Below, in pieces: positions 52,752 to 63,393 of a stretch of 64,000 bases of DNA. Both the position numbers and the translations under genes were made by a program. The stretch lies in the NCBI GenBank assembly GCA_020851235.1, contig JADZDD010000038.1:99725-163724 (forward strand), in the 5' to 3' direction. Positions within the stretch are counted from its first letter, which is position 1. Every line of letters starts with the position of its first letter. Source of the stretch: Burkholderiales bacterium (lineage in GTDB: Bacteria > Pseudomonadota > Gammaproteobacteria > Burkholderiales > Casimicrobiaceae). A model generated the notes under the pieces. That model searched no databases, was not told the DNA's origin, and saw nothing but the letters and a program-made list of their open reading frames with translations.

Positions 52752-54398
52752 TCAGTGCCCGCGCGCCGGATGCACCGCGAAGACCGCGATGGCGGCATCC
52801 TCGTACGTCGGTGCACCGAAGCGCTCGCGCAGCGCCGCCTCGCACTGCTGCGTATCCTCACCGAGGAGATCGTTGCCGCGCCGATAGGGCTTTTGCCACA
52901 CCACGACGTCGATCGCCTTGGCCGCGAGGTCGCGCGCATCGGCAAGGCGCACGGCATTGCGAAAGGCAAAGCGCGCATCTGACGGCACCTCACCCCACCG
53001 CCAATCCACGCACAGGCCCGACAAGTATGCGGGGACCACCGTCTGGCCGCTCGCGCGCTCCCAGGCCGGAGCGTTCCATTCGAAGCTCTCGAAACGGAAG
53101 GGGGCGACCGCGATCCGCAGCGAACCCGGTGGATCACGCGCGAGCGTGCGCCAGTACGGGCTGTCGGGGATGACGGCGAGGTGCGGCCCGTACGGATTGT
53201 GACCGGGACGAAAGTCGAAGTAATACTGCATGTGCAGCGTCTGCCGATTCGGCCGCTCCCACCACTCGCGTACCGGCGACGTGGCGACGAGCAGCGCCAG
53301 CGCCACGGCGCCGCCGACGCCGGCGACGGCAGGCGCGAGGCGCGGCGCATGGCGCGCAACCCACCGCACGCCGACCATGAGCCCGCTTGCGATGGCGAGA
53401 AGCGCAAGAGGCAGCGCCGGCAAGAGGTACCGGGCGAGCACGATGCCGAAGTGGCTGCTCGCCGGCCGCGTGGCGAAGACGAGCAGCACGACGAGGAGCG
53501 CGCCGCCGCCGAGCGCAAGCATCTCCGGTACGGCACGCAACAACGGCCTTGCGCCGATGCCGACGAGGATGACCGCCAGGGCTGCCAACCATGGCGACGC
53601 CGTACCCATCCACGCGAACCACAGGCCGAGGAACGTGTCGGCAGTGGGTGCGTCGACTCCACTCTTCAGCGCGAGCGCCTGCGGATGCGCGATGAGCGGG
53701 GGGACGATGAGCGCCGCGCCCAGCACGATGGTGACGAGCGTGAGGGCGGCGCTGCGCCGCCACGCCTGCGGCGCGAGGGGGCCGCGAGGGCGCAGTTTCC
53801 CGAAGAGCACCCGGGCGAACGCGGCGGCGACGAAGCATGCCGCGGCGAGGTGCAGCCACACGGTGAGCACGCTCGCGGCGACGATGGTGCCCCCGAGCCA
53901 GGGCGCACCCCGTTCGCGATCGGCCCAGCGACCGAGCGCGAAGGTCAGCATCCACACGAGGAGCAGCACGAGCGCGTACGGACGCGCGAGGCGCGAATAG
54001 ACGATGAGCAGCGGCGAGATCGCGAGGAGCCACGCAAAGATCGTCGTCGTGGCAAGGCCCACGCGACGCACGACGAGCGCCGGGAGCACGACGAGCGTTG
54101 CCATGCCCGCGACGAGTGCCGGCAAGCGCAGCATCGCCTCCGACAGGCTCGTCACATGACCGAGTGCCGCGTAGAGCAGTCCGAGCGGGATGCCGTAGTC
54201 GGCGTAGCCGTAGTCGAGGATCATCTCGCCCGGTGTCGACAGGACGAGACGATGGACGAGGTGCCACTCGTCGTCGATGAGGATCTGGTCGGGCCACTGC
54301 TGCCAGCGCAGCCAGCCGCCGAAGACCACCGCAGCGGCCAGCGGCAGCATGGCAAGCCAGCGCGACGCGCGAGCACGTCGCGGACCCACGGCATTCAT
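52752..54398 (-). CDS. Membrane glycosyltransferase (GT39/ArnT-like)
   Basis: 548 aa, MNAVGPRRARASRWLAM, with about ten to eleven membrane segments. The first periplasmic loop holds a DDEWHLVHR acidic pair near residue 45, as in GT-C enzymes that use lipid-linked sugars. PYAL(V)LL follows at SRLARPYALVLLL. The C-terminal 150 residues are soluble. Substrate unknown. It starts with an ATGA overlap on the DUF2007 gene. Confidence 0.75.
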   Translation of the reverse strand: MNAVGPRRARASRWLAMLPLAAAVVFGGWLRWQQWPDQILIDDEWHLVHRLVLSTPGEMILDYGYADYGIPLGLLYAALGHVTSLSEAMLRLPALVAGMATLVVLPALVVRRVGLATTTIFAWLLAISPLLIVYSRLARPYALVLLLVWMLTFALGRWADRERGAPWLGGTIVAASVLTVWLHLAAACFVAAAFARVLFGKLRPRGPLAPQAWRRSAALTLVTIVLGAALIVPPLIAHPQALALKSGVDAPTADTFLGLWFAWMGTASPWLAALAVILVGIGARPLLRAVPEMLALGGGALLVVLLVFATRPASSHFGIVLARYLLPALPLALLAIASGLMVGVRWVARHAPRLAPAVAGVGGAVALALLVATSPVREWWERPNRQTLHMQYYFDFRPGHNPYGPHLAVIPDSPYWRTLARDPPGSLRIAVAPFRFESFEWNAPAWERASGQTVVPAYLSGLCVDWRWGEVPSDARFAFRNAVRLADARDLAAKAIDVVVWQKPYRRGNDLLGEDTQQCEAALRERFGAPTYEDAAIAVFAVHPARGH

Positions 54399-54730
54399 TC
54401 GCTGATGGCAGGATGCGCGCTGCCGGCCAACGAACTCCCGCAGTTCCAGCACAGGTCGAAGGTCCCCGGGGATGTCTCGCCGCACGCGGGGCACTGAAGG
54501 TCGGCTGCCGCCGGCTCCGCCGCCTCGATGTCGGCGATGACGCGCTGCGCCCGCTCCTCGTCGCACTCCCGCTCGATCCACACCTGCGGCTGCGCGACAT
54601 CGGGCGGCACGTCGCCGACGATGCTCGATGCGTGCTGATTGAAGACGTGCGCGCGAATGCCGAGTTGATTGAGGCGATCCGCGACGAGCCAGGCGTCGTA
54701 GCGCTGGCGCGCGACGTAGATGCACATCAT
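54395..54730 (-). CDS. DUF2007 / zinc-ribbon protein
   Basis: 111 aa. Residues 1-75 (MMCIYVARQRYDAWLVADRL, NQLGIRAHVFNQHAS, QVWIERECDEERAQRVIADIE) match the DUF2007 signal-transducing fold. The C-terminal zinc ribbon is CPACGETSPGTFDLCWNCG. Overlaps both neighbours by four bases. Function unknown. Confidence 0.8.
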   Translation of the reverse strand: MMCIYVARQRYDAWLVADRLNQLGIRAHVFNQHASSIVGDVPPDVAQPQVWIERECDEERAQRVIADIEAAEPAAADLQCPACGETSPGTFDLCWNCGSSLAGSAHPAISE

Positions 54731-55521
54731 CCTGTCGGCTCCCAGGCGAGCAGTGCCCCGACCAGACGCTCGAGCACCGCGCCGAGCGCAGCGGCACGGC
54801 GCGCGTCCCAGCGAAACGGCGCTGCCTCGTCCATGTACGCCGCCTGCACGATCTCGAGCTGCAACGCCTGCACGCCGCCGCGCGGATCGCCGTAACGACG
54901 CGTGATCCACCCGCCCTTGAAGCGTCCGTTCGTGATCGAGGTGAACGCCTCTGCCGCGACAAGGACGTCTTGCGCCGTCGCGGCGAGCGCCCCGGCACAG
55001 CTTGCGCCGTCGACGGTCCCGAGGTTCAAGTCGGGCAAGCGTCCGCTGAACAGACGCGGCACCACGCCGGGCACCGAGTGCGCATCGAGCAGGATGACGT
55101 GACCGTGACGGGCATGCACGCGATGGATCTCGGCCGCGAGTGCCTGGTGGTACGGCGCGAAGTACGTGCGCGTGCGCGCCTCGATCTCGTCGGGCGATGG
55201 CCCGGCATCGCGATAGATCGGCGCGTTGGCAAACGTCCGGACCGGACACAGCTCGGTGTTGTCGATCCCGGGGTACAGCGCGGTTCCCGCGGGGTCGCGA
55301 TTGAGGTCGATCACGTAGCGCGAATGCGTCGCGCAGACGAGCGTTGCCCCGGTCGCCGGCACGAAGCCGTACAGGCGCTCGACGTGCCAATCGGTGTCGG
55401 GCAACGTCTGCGCAACCGGGGTGAAGCGCTCGCGCAGCGCCGGCGGCACGAACGTGCCGGCATGCGGGACGTCGACGATGAGTGGTGCGTCGCCGCGCAC
55501 GATCTCGTGGAGCGCGTTCAC
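54727..55521 (-). CDS. N-formylglutamate amidohydrolase (HutG-type)
   Basis: 264 aa from GTG 55521, which overlaps the upstream stop (GTGA). Zn-dependent family that releases formate from N-formylglutamate at the end of histidine breakdown. Motifs: IVDVPHAGTFVPP, TDWHVERLYGF, VIDLNRDPAG, ILLDAHSVPGVVPRLFSGR. No other hut gene is nearby, so it may act on a different formyl amino acid here. Confidence 0.85.
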   Translation of the reverse strand: MNALHEIVRGDAPLIVDVPHAGTFVPPALRERFTPVAQTLPDTDWHVERLYGFVPATGATLVCATHSRYVIDLNRDPAGTALYPGIDNTELCPVRTFANAPIYRDAGPSPDEIEARTRTYFAPYHQALAAEIHRVHARHGHVILLDAHSVPGVVPRLFSGRLPDLNLGTVDGASCAGALAATAQDVLVAAEAFTSITNGRFKGGWITRRYGDPRGGVQALQLEIVQAAYMDEAAPFRWDARRAAALGAVLERLVGALLAWEPTG

Positions 55522-56654
55522 GCCGACGGCGCCCGATACGCGGCGAGTGCGCTGCGATCGACGTCGATCCCGAGTCCCGGTCCCGTCGGGACGCGCACCA
55601 CGCCGCGCTCGTGCTCCAGCGGTGCGCTCAGCACCGCCTGCCGGAACGGATGCTCGGATCGATCGAATTCGAGAACGGGCTCCCACGGGGTCCGCCGCAA
55701 AGGCACATGCGGGAGAACGGCGAGCAGCTGCAGCGCCGCCGCCAGCGCGATGCCCGTTCCCCACACGTGCGGCACGTAGCGCACGCCGAAGGCTGCCGCC
55801 ATGTCGGCGATCTTCTTGCATTCACCGAGACCACCCGCGGCGCAGGTGTCGGGCTGCACGATATCCATGGCCGCCTGCGTGAACACGCGACGAAAGCCAA
55901 GGCGCGTGTATTCGCACTCGCCACCCGCGACGGGAAGCGGCTGTCCGCGCCGCACCGCAACGTAGGCGTCGAGGTCTTCCGGAATCACGGGCTCTTCGAA
56001 CCACCCGATCCCGAGGTCCGCGGCACCGCGCCCGAAGGCGATCGCGTCGACCACGTCGTAACCGTGATTGGCGTCGACCATGAGGCCAAAGCGCGGGCCG
56101 AGCTTGCGGCGCACCGCGCGCACCAGCGCGAGATCGGCCTCGACGTCGAAGCCGATCTTCACCTTCGCGGCGTGGAAGCCCTGCGCCGCGTACGCCGCGA
56201 CCTCGTCGACGATGTACTCGAGCGGGTCGCCCTGCTCGACGCGATAGGTGCCGGTCGCGTAGGCGCGCACCGACGTTCGCAGCGGCCCTCCCAGGAGCCG
56301 ATGCACCGGCGCGCCGAAGTGCTTGCCCTTCAAGTCCCACAGCGCGATGTCCACGCCGGAGAGCGCGCTGATCGCCAGCCCCTTCTGCCCCTGGTCGCGA
56401 TACGCGCCGTAGAGCTCCTCCCAGATCGCCTCCGACGCGAGCGCATCGCGGCCGACGAGATGATTGCGATACGCCCGCACGACCGCGGCGTTGAGCTCGG
56501 CCGGACCGAAGCACTCGCCCCATCCGACCGTTCCATCGTCGGCGACGATCTCGACGATGCACGCCTGGCGCACGCTCGTGCCGTTGAACGACCAATGGAA
56601 GGGCTGCGTGAGTGGCGCCTCCAGAACGTGCGCGTGGATCTCGGCGATGTGCAT
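55518..56654 (-). CDS. Enolase-superfamily (mandelate racemase/muconate lactonizing) enzyme
   Basis: 378 aa. GGAAAGG precedes ATG 56654. The N-terminal capping domain is followed by the barrel with KVKIGFD (KxK), LMVDANHGYD (first metal Asp), WFEEP (second ligand), GGECEYT (third), and a late PHVWGTGIALA histidine. This is the MR-type arrangement. Substrate is not readable; members act as sugar-acid dehydratases or racemases. First gene of a four-gene overlapping operon. Confidence 0.85.
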   Translation of the reverse strand: MHIAEIHAHVLEAPLTQPFHWSFNGTSVRQACIVEIVADDGTVGWGECFGPAELNAAVVRAYRNHLVGRDALASEAIWEELYGAYRDQGQKGLAISALSGVDIALWDLKGKHFGAPVHRLLGGPLRTSVRAYATGTYRVEQGDPLEYIVDEVAAYAAQGFHAAKVKIGFDVEADLALVRAVRRKLGPRFGLMVDANHGYDVVDAIAFGRGAADLGIGWFEEPVIPEDLDAYVAVRRGQPLPVAGGECEYTRLGFRRVFTQAAMDIVQPDTCAAGGLGECKKIADMAAAFGVRYVPHVWGTGIALAAALQLLAVLPHVPLRRTPWEPVLEFDRSEHPFRQAVLSAPLEHERGVVRVPTGPGLGIDVDRSALAAYRAPSA

Positions 56655-56730
56655 GGTGCGCCTTTCCAGGATGATCAACTCGCTCGTTGAGCCGTCACGT
56701 CGAACGCTGCGCGATGCCGCGTCGCGCCCG

Positions 56731-57741
56731 TCAGTATCGGCCGCCCTGCTGTTGCCAGCGCCAGGCATCGGCACAGATGGCATCCAGATCGCGGGTCGTT
56801 CGCCAGTGCAGCAACTGTGCGGCGCGTGTCGCGTCGGCGTAGGAGGCGGCGACGTCTCCGGGTCGGCGCGGCGCGATCGTCCTTGCGATCCGCCGCCCGC
56901 ACGCGCGTTCGAACGCGGCAACGACCTCGAGCACCGAATGGCCGCGGCCCGCGCCGAGATTGATTGCGAGCGCGCCACGGACTCCGGCAAGATGACGCAG
57001 CGCCGCGATGTGGCCCTCGGCGAGATCCTCGACGTGCAGGTAGTCACGAACGCCGGTCCCGTCGGCGGTCGGCCAGTCGTTGCCGTAGACCGTCAGGTTC
57101 GCGAGTTCTCCCGCCGCGATCTTGCACAGGAGCGGCACGAGATTGTTGGGTCGGCCCCGCGCCGCCTCGCCCAGCGTCCCCGACACGTGCGCACCAGCGG
57201 GATTGAAATAACGCAGCAGCGCGATACGCCAGTTGGCGTTGGCACCGGCGAGGTCGCACAGGAAGTCCTCGACGATGCGTTTGGTGCGCCCGTAGACGCT
57301 GTGCGGTTGCAGCGGCGCGGCCTCATCGATCGGCAGCGCCTCGGGCTCCCCGTACACCGATGCCGAAGAGCTGAACACGAGTGTGGCGACGCCGGCCTCG
57401 CCCATGACCTGCGCCAGGGCCATTGCACCGCCGACGTTGACATCGTAGTAGGCGAGCGGTCGCGCCTGCGACTCGCCGACCGCCTTCAGCCCCGCGCAAT
57501 GGATCACTGCCGTGATCGGATGGTCGCGAAACACGCCGCGCAGCGCGTCGGCATCGCGCACGTCGACATGCACGGCGGGGATGGCGTAGCCGGCGAGCGC
57601 GTGCAGGCGAGGCAGCACCGCCGGCGTGCTGTTGGCGTAGTTGTCGAGCACGACCGGCGCGTAGCCCGCGCGCACGAGCGCGACGACCACGTGCGAGCCG
57701 ACGTAGCCGGCACCGCCGGTGACGAGGATGGACTCTGGCAT
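56731..57741 (-). CDS. galE: UDP-glucose 4-epimerase
   Basis: 336 aa short-chain dehydrogenase-type enzyme. N-terminal NAD-binding GGAGYVGSHVV, catalytic Ser in FSSSASVYG, Tyr/Lys in VYGRTK, and NPAGAHVSG and GVRDYLHVEDLAEGH typical of GalE. It interconverts UDP-glucose and UDP-galactose for surface polysaccharide. It is 76 bp upstream of the enolase-superfamily gene on the same strand. Confidence 0.92.
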   Translation of the reverse strand: MPESILVTGGAGYVGSHVVVALVRAGYAPVVLDNYANSTPAVLPRLHALAGYAIPAVHVDVRDADALRGVFRDHPITAVIHCAGLKAVGESQARPLAYYDVNVGGAMALAQVMGEAGVATLVFSSSASVYGEPEALPIDEAAPLQPHSVYGRTKRIVEDFLCDLAGANANWRIALLRYFNPAGAHVSGTLGEAARGRPNNLVPLLCKIAAGELANLTVYGNDWPTADGTGVRDYLHVEDLAEGHIAALRHLAGVRGALAINLGAGRGHSVLEVVAAFERACGRRIARTIAPRRPGDVAASYADATRAAQLLHWRTTRDLDAICADAWRWQQQGGRY

Positions 57742-57813
57742 GATGCCCGATTATGGCAAATGTGCCCGCCAGCGCAGGCTGCGCCGGCAACCTCGGCGCG
57801 CCCCGATGACGTG

Positions 57814-57839
57814 AAAAGGCCGGGCTCCTGGCCCGGCCT
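57814..57839 (-). terminator. Terminator of the ribosomal alpha operon
   Basis: AGGCCGGGC (57817-57825) pairs with GCCCGGCCT (57831-57839), 9 bp with a 5-base loop, followed on the minus strand by UUUU. It is 44 bp downstream of the rplQ stop and ahead of galE. Confidence 0.85.
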
Positions 57840-57882
57840 CGCCCTGCCGCCGCGCACGCGGCGCGGCGTCGAACGCTCGCCG

Positions 57883-58275
57883 CTACGCGCTGGTCGCGTC
57901 GTCGGCCACGCCCGCATTCGGCCGATCGACGAGTTCGACGAGCGCCATCGGCGCGGCGTCGCCCTGGCGAAAGCCCCACTTGAGGATGCGCAGGTAACCA
58001 CCCGGCCGGGCCTGGTAGCGTGGCCCGAGCTCGTTGAAGAGCTTGGTGACGACGTCGCGATCGCGCAGGCGATTGAAGGCCACGCGCCGGTTGGCGACGG
58101 TCGGCACCTTGGCGAGCGTGATGAGCGGCTCGGCGACGCGACGCAACTCCTTCGCCTTCGGCAGCGTGGTGCGGATCGCCTCGTGCGTGAATAGTGAATT
58201 GGCCATGTTACGCAGCATGGCGAGACGATGGCTGCTGGTGCGGTTCAACTTCCGCAGTCCGTGACGGTGACGCAT
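57883..58275 (-). CDS. rplQ: 50S ribosomal protein L17
   Basis: 130 aa, [20 protein letters not shown], the L17 N-terminus, and [26 protein letters not shown] split near the end. Last gene of the alpha operon, 49 bp after rpoA. Confidence 0.98.
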   Translation of the reverse strand: MRHRHGLRKLNRTSSHRLAMLRNMANSLFTHEAIRTTLPKAKELRRVAEPLITLAKVPTVANRRVAFNRLRDRDVVTKLFNELGPRYQARPGGYLRILKWGFRQGDAAPMALVELVDRPNAGVADDATSA

Positions 58276-58324
58276 GGTTCGTGTTCCTTTCGATGGCGGC
58301 GGCGCAGCCGGAAGCCGTGGACGC

Positions 58325-59302
58325 TTACGGTCGATCCAGTCCCGCCGGCGGCCAGTTCTCGAGCTTCATGCCGAGCGACAGTCCGCGCGAGGCCAGCACT
58401 TCCTTGATTTCGTTGAGCGACTTCCGGCCGAGGTTCGGGGTCTTCAGCAGCTCGGTCTCGGTGCGCTGGATGAGATCGCCGATGTAGTAGATGTTCTCCG
58501 CCTTGAGGCAGTTCGCCGAGCGCACCGTGAGTTCGAGATCGTCGACCGGCCGCAGCAGGATCGGATCGACCTGCGGCGAGCTGCGCTCGGTCGCGGGCGT
58601 ATCCGTGCCCTTCAAGTCGGCAAACACCGACAGCTGCTCGACGAGCACCGACGCCGCGTAGCGAACCGCCTGCTCGGGCTCGACCACGCCGTTGGTCTCG
58701 ATGTCGAGGACGAGCTTGTCGAGGTCGGTGCGCTGCTCGACACGGGCCGACTCGACCGCGTAGCTCACGCGGCGCACCGGCGAGAACGAGGCATCGAGCA
58801 GGATGCTGCCGATCGTGCGCCCGCCGTCGGGCTTCAGGCGCGCCGTCGCCGGCTGGTAGCCACGCCCCTTCTCGACCCGGATCTCCATCTCGAGCTTGCC
58901 GCCGGCGGTGAGGTGCGCGATCACGTGGTCGGGATTGATGATCTCGACGTCGTGGTTGGGTTCGATGTCCGCGGCGGTCACGGCACCTTCGCCCGACTTG
59001 GCGAGGCGCAGCATCACGTGGTCACGGTTGTGGAGTTTCAGCACCACGCCCTTCAGGTTGAGGAGCACGTCGACGACGTCCTCCTGCACGCCGTCGAGCG
59101 CCGAGTATTCGTGGAGAACGCCGGTGATCTTGACCTCGGTGGGGGCGTAGCCGGGCATGGACGACAGGAGGACCCGGCGCAGCGCGTTGCCGAGCGTATG
59201 CCCGTACCCGCGCTCGAACGGCTCCATCACGACCTTCGCGTGGAACGGGGACGTCGATTGCACATCGATGATGCGAGGCTTCAACAGAACATTGCTCTGC
59301 AT
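58325..59302 (-). CDS. rpoA: RNA polymerase alpha subunit
   Basis: 325 aa. N-terminal assembly domain ([37 protein letters not shown]) and C-terminal DNA/activator-contact domain ([40 protein letters not shown]). Normal length for Betaproteobacteria. Situated between rpsD and rplQ. Confidence 0.98.
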   Translation of the reverse strand: MQSNVLLKPRIIDVQSTSPFHAKVVMEPFERGYGHTLGNALRRVLLSSMPGYAPTEVKITGVLHEYSALDGVQEDVVDVLLNLKGVVLKLHNRDHVMLRLAKSGEGAVTAADIEPNHDVEIINPDHVIAHLTAGGKLEMEIRVEKGRGYQPATARLKPDGGRTIGSILLDASFSPVRRVSYAVESARVEQRTDLDKLVLDIETNGVVEPEQAVRYAASVLVEQLSVFADLKGTDTPATERSSPQVDPILLRPVDDLELTVRSANCLKAENIYYIGDLIQRTETELLKTPNLGRKSLNEIKEVLASRGLSLGMKLENWPPAGLDRP

Positions 59303-59374
59303 GCGATACCTTTATGGGTTAGTGAGAACCCAAAGAACTTCGCGTAGGCCGCGGGCTCACGCGCGCCCCACGAA

Positions 59375-59998
59375 TTACTTCGAGTAGAGCTCGACGACCA
59401 GACTCTCGTTGATGTCCTGGCCGAACTCGGAGCGCTCGGGAGCGCCCTTGTACGTGCCGGTCATCTTCTTCGCGTCGACTTCGACCCACGCCGGGAAGCC
59501 CACCTTCTCGGCGAGCTGCAGCGAGTCCTGGATGCGAAGCTGGCTCTTCGCCTTGTCGGTCACGGCGACGGTGTCGCCGGCCTTGAGTCCTGCCGACGGC
59601 ACGTTGCACGCCTTGCCGTTGACGAGGATCGCGCCGTGCGTGACGATCTGGCGCGCTTCCGCGCGCGTCGAGCCGAAGCCCATCCGGTACACGACGTTGT
59701 CGAGGCGCGACTCGAGCAGTTGCAGGAGGTTCGTGCCGGTCGACCCCTGGCGACGCGCCGCCTCGTGGAAGTAACGGCGGAACTGCCGCTCGAGCAACCC
59801 GTACATCCGGCGCAGCTTCTGCTTCTCGCGCAGCTGGTTGCCGAAGTCGGATTGACGCATGCCGGATTTCACCCCGTGTTGGCCGGGCTTCACATCCAGC
59901 TTGCACTTGGAGTCGAGCGATCGACGCGCGCTTTTCAGGAAAAGGTCAGTGCCTTCCCGTCGCGCCAGCTTGCACTTGGGTCCGATATATCTGGCCAC
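59375..59998 (-). CDS. rpsD: 30S ribosomal protein S4
   Basis: 207 aa from GTG 59998, giving the conserved [16 protein letters not shown] start; an in-frame upstream ATG would add nine residues. The S4 RNA-binding domain [13 protein letters not shown] and C-terminal ELYSK are present. S4 is a known translational repressor of the alpha operon in E. coli. Confidence 0.97.
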   Translation of the reverse strand: MARYIGPKCKLARREGTDLFLKSARRSLDSKCKLDVKPGQHGVKSGMRQSDFGNQLREKQKLRRMYGLLERQFRRYFHEAARRQGSTGTNLLQLLESRLDNVVYRMGFGSTRAEARQIVTHGAILVNGKACNVPSAGLKAGDTVAVTDKAKSQLRIQDSLQLAEKVGFPAWVEVDAKKMTGTYKGAPERSEFGQDINESLVVELYSK

Positions 59999-60111
59999 TT
60001 TGCCATCCAATGATGAATCGGCCAAAAGTCAACGTCTGCTTTCGACCGGTGTTGAAAACGCCGGACATCGCTGGCCTTGCCAGGCGACCTCCGGAAAAAA
60101 GTTGGAGACTG

Positions 60112-60519
60112 CTAGATGCGACGCCGCTTCGGCGGTCGGCACCCGTTGTGCGGCACCGGTGTCACGTCGGTGATGCTGCTGATCTTCATGCCAAGAGCAT
60201 TGAGCGCGCGAACCGCCGACTCGCGGCCAGGACCCGGGCCCTTGATGCGCACTTCGAGGTTCTTCACCCCACACTCCTGCGCCGCGCGCCCGGCCGCCTC
60301 GGCGGCGACCTGCGCCGCGAACGGCGTCGACTTGCGCGAGCCCTTGAACCCGGCACCGCCGGACGTGGCCCACGACAGCGCGTTGCCCTGACGATCGGTG
60401 ATCGTGATGATCGTGTTGTTGAAGGACGCGTGGATGTGCGCGATGCCCTCGGTCACGTTCTTCTTGACCTTCTTGCGCGCGCGCGCCGCGGCGGCCTTCT
60501 GGGAGGATTGCTGTGCCAT
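60112..60519 (-). CDS. rpsK: 30S ribosomal protein S11
   Basis: 135 aa. [37 protein letters not shown] and the C-terminal [18 protein letters not shown] are diagnostic. 27 bp after rpsM. Confidence 0.98.
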   Translation of the reverse strand: MAQQSSQKAAAARARKKVKKNVTEGIAHIHASFNNTIITITDRQGNALSWATSGGAGFKGSRKSTPFAAQVAAEAAGRAAQECGVKNLEVRIKGPGPGRESAVRALNALGMKISSITDVTPVPHNGCRPPKRRRI

Positions 60520-60546
60520 CTTCGGTGTTTCCTCGTGACGTCCTGC

Positions 60547-60927
60547 TTACTTCGACGTGCCCTTGGCGAGCGCGACGGTGCGGCCCTTCTTCGGACCCTT
60601 GCGCGTGCGCGCATTGGTGCGCGTGCGCTGGCCACGCACCGGAAGGCCCTTGCGATGGCGTGAACCACGATAACAACCGAGGTCCATCAGCCGCTTGATG
60701 TTCATCGTGACTTCGCGGCGGAGGTCGCCTTCGACGGCGAACTTGCCGACCTGCTCGCGAATCTTGTCCATCTCGCCGTCGGACAGGTCCTTGATCTTGG
60801 TCGCCGGCGCGACGCCGACCGACTCGAGGATCGCCTTCGCGCGCGAGGGTCCGATGCCGTAGATCGCTTGCAGCGCGATGACGGCATGCTGGTGGTTCGG
60901 AATGTTGACGCCTGCGATACGTGCCAT
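60547..60927 (-). CDS. rpsM: 30S ribosomal protein S13
   Basis: 126 aa. [33 protein letters not shown] and the C-terminal [23 protein letters not shown] basic tail (here [16 protein letters not shown]) mark S13. 38 bp after rpmJ. Confidence 0.98.
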   Translation of the reverse strand: MARIAGVNIPNHQHAVIALQAIYGIGPSRAKAILESVGVAPATKIKDLSDGEMDKIREQVGKFAVEGDLRREVTMNIKRLMDLGCYRGSRHRKGLPVRGQRTRTNARTRKGPKKGRTVALAKGTSK

Positions 60928-60965
60928 GAGCTAAGCCTGTAGAAATAAGGTTGCGGCCGCCGGGA

Positions 60966-61079
60966 TCAACCCTGGCGCTGCTTGTGACGCGGGTCGCTGC
61001 AGATCACGCGCACGACGCCGTTGCGCCGGATGATCTTGCAGTTGCGGCAAATTTTCTTGACCGATGCGAGTACCTTCAT
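60966..61079 (-). CDS. rpmJ: 50S ribosomal protein L36
   Basis: 37 aa: [20 protein letters not shown], then [13 protein letters not shown]. The zinc-type C+ form with cysteines in ICRNC and VIC and the late histidine. Between infA and rpsM as in other Betaproteobacteria. Confidence 0.97.
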   Translation of the reverse strand: MKVLASVKKICRNCKIIRRNGVVRVICSDPRHKQRQG

Positions 61080-61172
61080 CTCATCTCTCCGCTATCCCAT
61101 CGCGGCTCTCGCCGCGCCACCGGAATCGCCGGTGCCTCTGTTACCTGCTCCCTGACCCCTGTTACCCGACGG

Positions 61173-61391
61173 TCACTTCGCCCGGAACGTGATCCGCGCC
61201 CGCGACAGGTCGTAGGGGGAGACCTCGACCGTCACCTTGTCTCCGGGCAGGATCTTGATGTAGTGCATCCGCATCTTCCCGGAGATGTGCCCCAGGACGA
61301 CGTGGCCGTTCTCGAGCTTCACCCGGAAGGTTGCATTGGGAAGCATCTCGACGACTTCCCCCTGCATCTGGATCGTGTCTTCCTTCGCCAT
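61173..61391 (-). CDS. infA: Translation initiation factor IF-1
   Basis: 72 aa S1/OB-fold protein, [20 protein letters not shown], ending [12 protein letters not shown]. Its ATG overlaps the secY stop (TGATG), so it is translated from the spc operon. This position is typical of Betaproteobacteria. Confidence 0.98.
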   Translation of the reverse strand: MAKEDTIQMQGEVVEMLPNATFRVKLENGHVVLGHISGKMRMHYIKILPGDKVTVEVSPYDLSRARITFRAK

Positions 61392-62713
61392 CACCGCGTC
61401 GGCAGCCCGCCCTTGAAGTTCGCCTTCTTGAGCAGGCTCTCGTATTGCTGCGACATGAGGTAGGCCTGCACCTGCGTCATGAAGTCCATCGTCACCACCA
61501 CGATGATGAGCAGCGACGTCCCGCCAAAGTAGAACGGCACGTTCTTCCAGGCGATGAGGAAGTTCGGAATGAAGCACACGACCACGAGGTAGATCGACCC
61601 CAGCAGCGTGAGCCGCAGCGTGATCTTCTCGATGTACTTCGCCGTCTGGTCGCCGGGCCGATAGCCGGGGATGAAGGCGCCGCTCTTCTTCAGGTTGTCC
61701 GCCGTCTCCTTCGGGTTGTACTGCAACGCCGTGTAGAAGAAGCAGAAGAACACGATCGCCGCCGCATACAGGATCTCGTGGATCGGCTGCCCCGGCGACA
61801 GCGTCGCCGCGAGGTCACGCAGCCAGATCGTGTTCTCGCCCTGGCCGAACCACTGCACGATCGTCGCCGGGAACAGGATGATCGACGACGCGAAGATCGG
61901 TGGAATCACGCCGGCCATGTTGAGCTTGAGCGGCAGGAACGAGCTTTGCCCCTGGTAGACCTTGTTGCCCACCTGCCGCTTCGCGTAATTGACGAGGATC
62001 TTGCGCACCGCGCGCTCGACGAACACCACGAATGCGGTGACCACGACGACGAGCGCCGCGATTCCGAGCACGAGCAGCACCGAGTACGCACCGGTGCGCG
62101 CCTGCTCGAGCGTCATCCCGATCGCGTTGGGCAGCCCCGCCGCGATCCCGGCGAAGATGATGAGCGAGATGCCGTTGCCGAGACCACGCTCGGTGATCTG
62201 CTCGCCGAGCCACATGAGGAACATCGTCCCCGCCACCAGCGTGACCGCCGAAACGATGCGGAACGTGAAGCCCGGCGTGTTCACGAGCCCGGCCTGCGCC
62301 TCGAGCGCGGTCGAGATCGCGAGCGCCTGGAAGAAGGCGAGCCCCAGCGTGCCGTAGCGCGTGTACTGCGTGATCTTGCGGCGTCCCGCCTCGCCTTCCT
62401 TCTTGAGCGCCTCGAGCGACGGCATCACCGCCGTGCACAACTGCATGATGATCGCGGCCGAGATGTACGGCATGATTCCGAGCGCGAAGATCGAAAAGCG
62501 CGCGAGCGCGCCACCCGAGAAGACATTGAACAGTCCCAGGATGCCGCCTTGCTGCGAGCGGAACAGTTCGTCGAGGACGGACGCGTTGATGCCGGGCACC
62601 GGGATATGCGTCCCGATCCGGTAGACGACCATCGCACCCAGGAGGAACCACAAGCGGCGCTTCAGGTCGCCGTACTTGCTGCCGCTCTTCAGTGCTGGAT
62701 TGGCGGTTGCCAC
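61391..62713 (-). CDS. secY: Protein translocase subunit SecY
   Basis: 440 aa from GTG 62713 ([20 protein letters not shown]), close to the 443 aa of E. coli. Ten membrane segments; [20 protein letters not shown] (plug/TM2 region) and [22 protein letters not shown] (cytoplasmic loop) are family marks. Longer in-frame upstream codons lack similarity. Central channel of the Sec system. It follows rplO. Confidence 0.97.
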   Translation of the reverse strand: MATANPALKSGSKYGDLKRRLWFLLGAMVVYRIGTHIPVPGINASVLDELFRSQQGGILGLFNVFSGGALARFSIFALGIMPYISAAIIMQLCTAVMPSLEALKKEGEAGRRKITQYTRYGTLGLAFFQALAISTALEAQAGLVNTPGFTFRIVSAVTLVAGTMFLMWLGEQITERGLGNGISLIIFAGIAAGLPNAIGMTLEQARTGAYSVLLVLGIAALVVVVTAFVVFVERAVRKILVNYAKRQVGNKVYQGQSSFLPLKLNMAGVIPPIFASSIILFPATIVQWFGQGENTIWLRDLAATLSPGQPIHEILYAAAIVFFCFFYTALQYNPKETADNLKKSGAFIPGYRPGDQTAKYIEKITLRLTLLGSIYLVVVCFIPNFLIAWKNVPFYFGGTSLLIIVVVTMDFMTQVQAYLMSQQYESLLKKANFKGGLPTR

Positions 62714-62762
62714 TGGATTCTTCCGTTCCCTGCTGATTCGCGAATGCGCGCCGGATCCAGCG

Positions 62763-63194
62763 CTACGCCACGCTGCCGCCGGCAGCCTCGATCGCCGCCT
62801 TGGCACCCTTGGTCGCGAGCACGCCCATGAGCTTCACCGGCTTGTCGAGCGTGCCGGTCTTGATCACCTTGGCGGTCTTTGCCTGCGCGTGCACGAGGCC
62901 GGCGGCCTTGAGCGCGAGCAGATCGATGTCGGCGACCGGCAGCTTCGCGAGGTCCGCGAGGCGCACCTCGGCCGTGTCGTTCTTCGCCATCGAGACGAAG
63001 CCGCGCTTGGGCAAGCGCCGCTGCAGCGGCATCTGCCCGCCCTCGAAGCCCACCTTGTGGAAGCCGCCCGAACGCGACTTCTGCCCCTTGTGACCGCGGC
63101 CCGCGGTCTTCCCGAGACCGGAGCCGATCCCGCGGCCAACGCGGCGGCGCGCCTTCTTGCTGCCCTCGGCGGGCTTGATCGTATTGAGTCGCAT
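62763..63194 (-). CDS. rplO: 50S ribosomal protein L15
   Basis: 143 aa, [40 protein letters not shown] and [18 protein letters not shown] are typical. Between rpmD and secY. Confidence 0.98.
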   Translation of the reverse strand: MRLNTIKPAEGSKKARRRVGRGIGSGLGKTAGRGHKGQKSRSGGFHKVGFEGGQMPLQRRLPKRGFVSMAKNDTAEVRLADLAKLPVADIDLLALKAAGLVHAQAKTAKVIKTGTLDKPVKLMGVLATKGAKAAIEAAGGSVA

Positions 63195-63203
63195 GGCGAT
63201 CCC

Positions 63204-63392
63204 CTACTGCTCGGTGACCTCGAGGAGGTAACCGACCTTGTTGATCATGCCGCGCGTGCACGGCGTATCGACGACCTCGACCGTATGGTTCGTCCACTTG
63301 AGCCCCAGGCCACGAACGGTCGCGCGATGGTCCTTGCGCGCGCCGGCCGTTCCCCTGGCGAGCTTCACCTTGATCTTCTTCGCCTCGGCCAT
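63204..63392 (-). CDS. rpmD: 50S ribosomal protein L30
   Basis: 62 aa, with [20 protein letters not shown] and [17 protein letters not shown], then [12 protein letters not shown]. One base after the rpsE stop. Confidence 0.97.
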   Translation of the reverse strand: MAEAKKIKVKLARGTAGARKDHRATVRGLGLKWTNHTVEVVDTPCTRGMINKVGYLLEVTEQ

Positions 63393-63393
63393 G

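Noticed and set aside
53181..54497. Plus-strand open frame of 438 codons opposite the glycosyltransferase
   Set aside because: Highly charged shadow; the minus strand has membrane segments and coupled overlaps.
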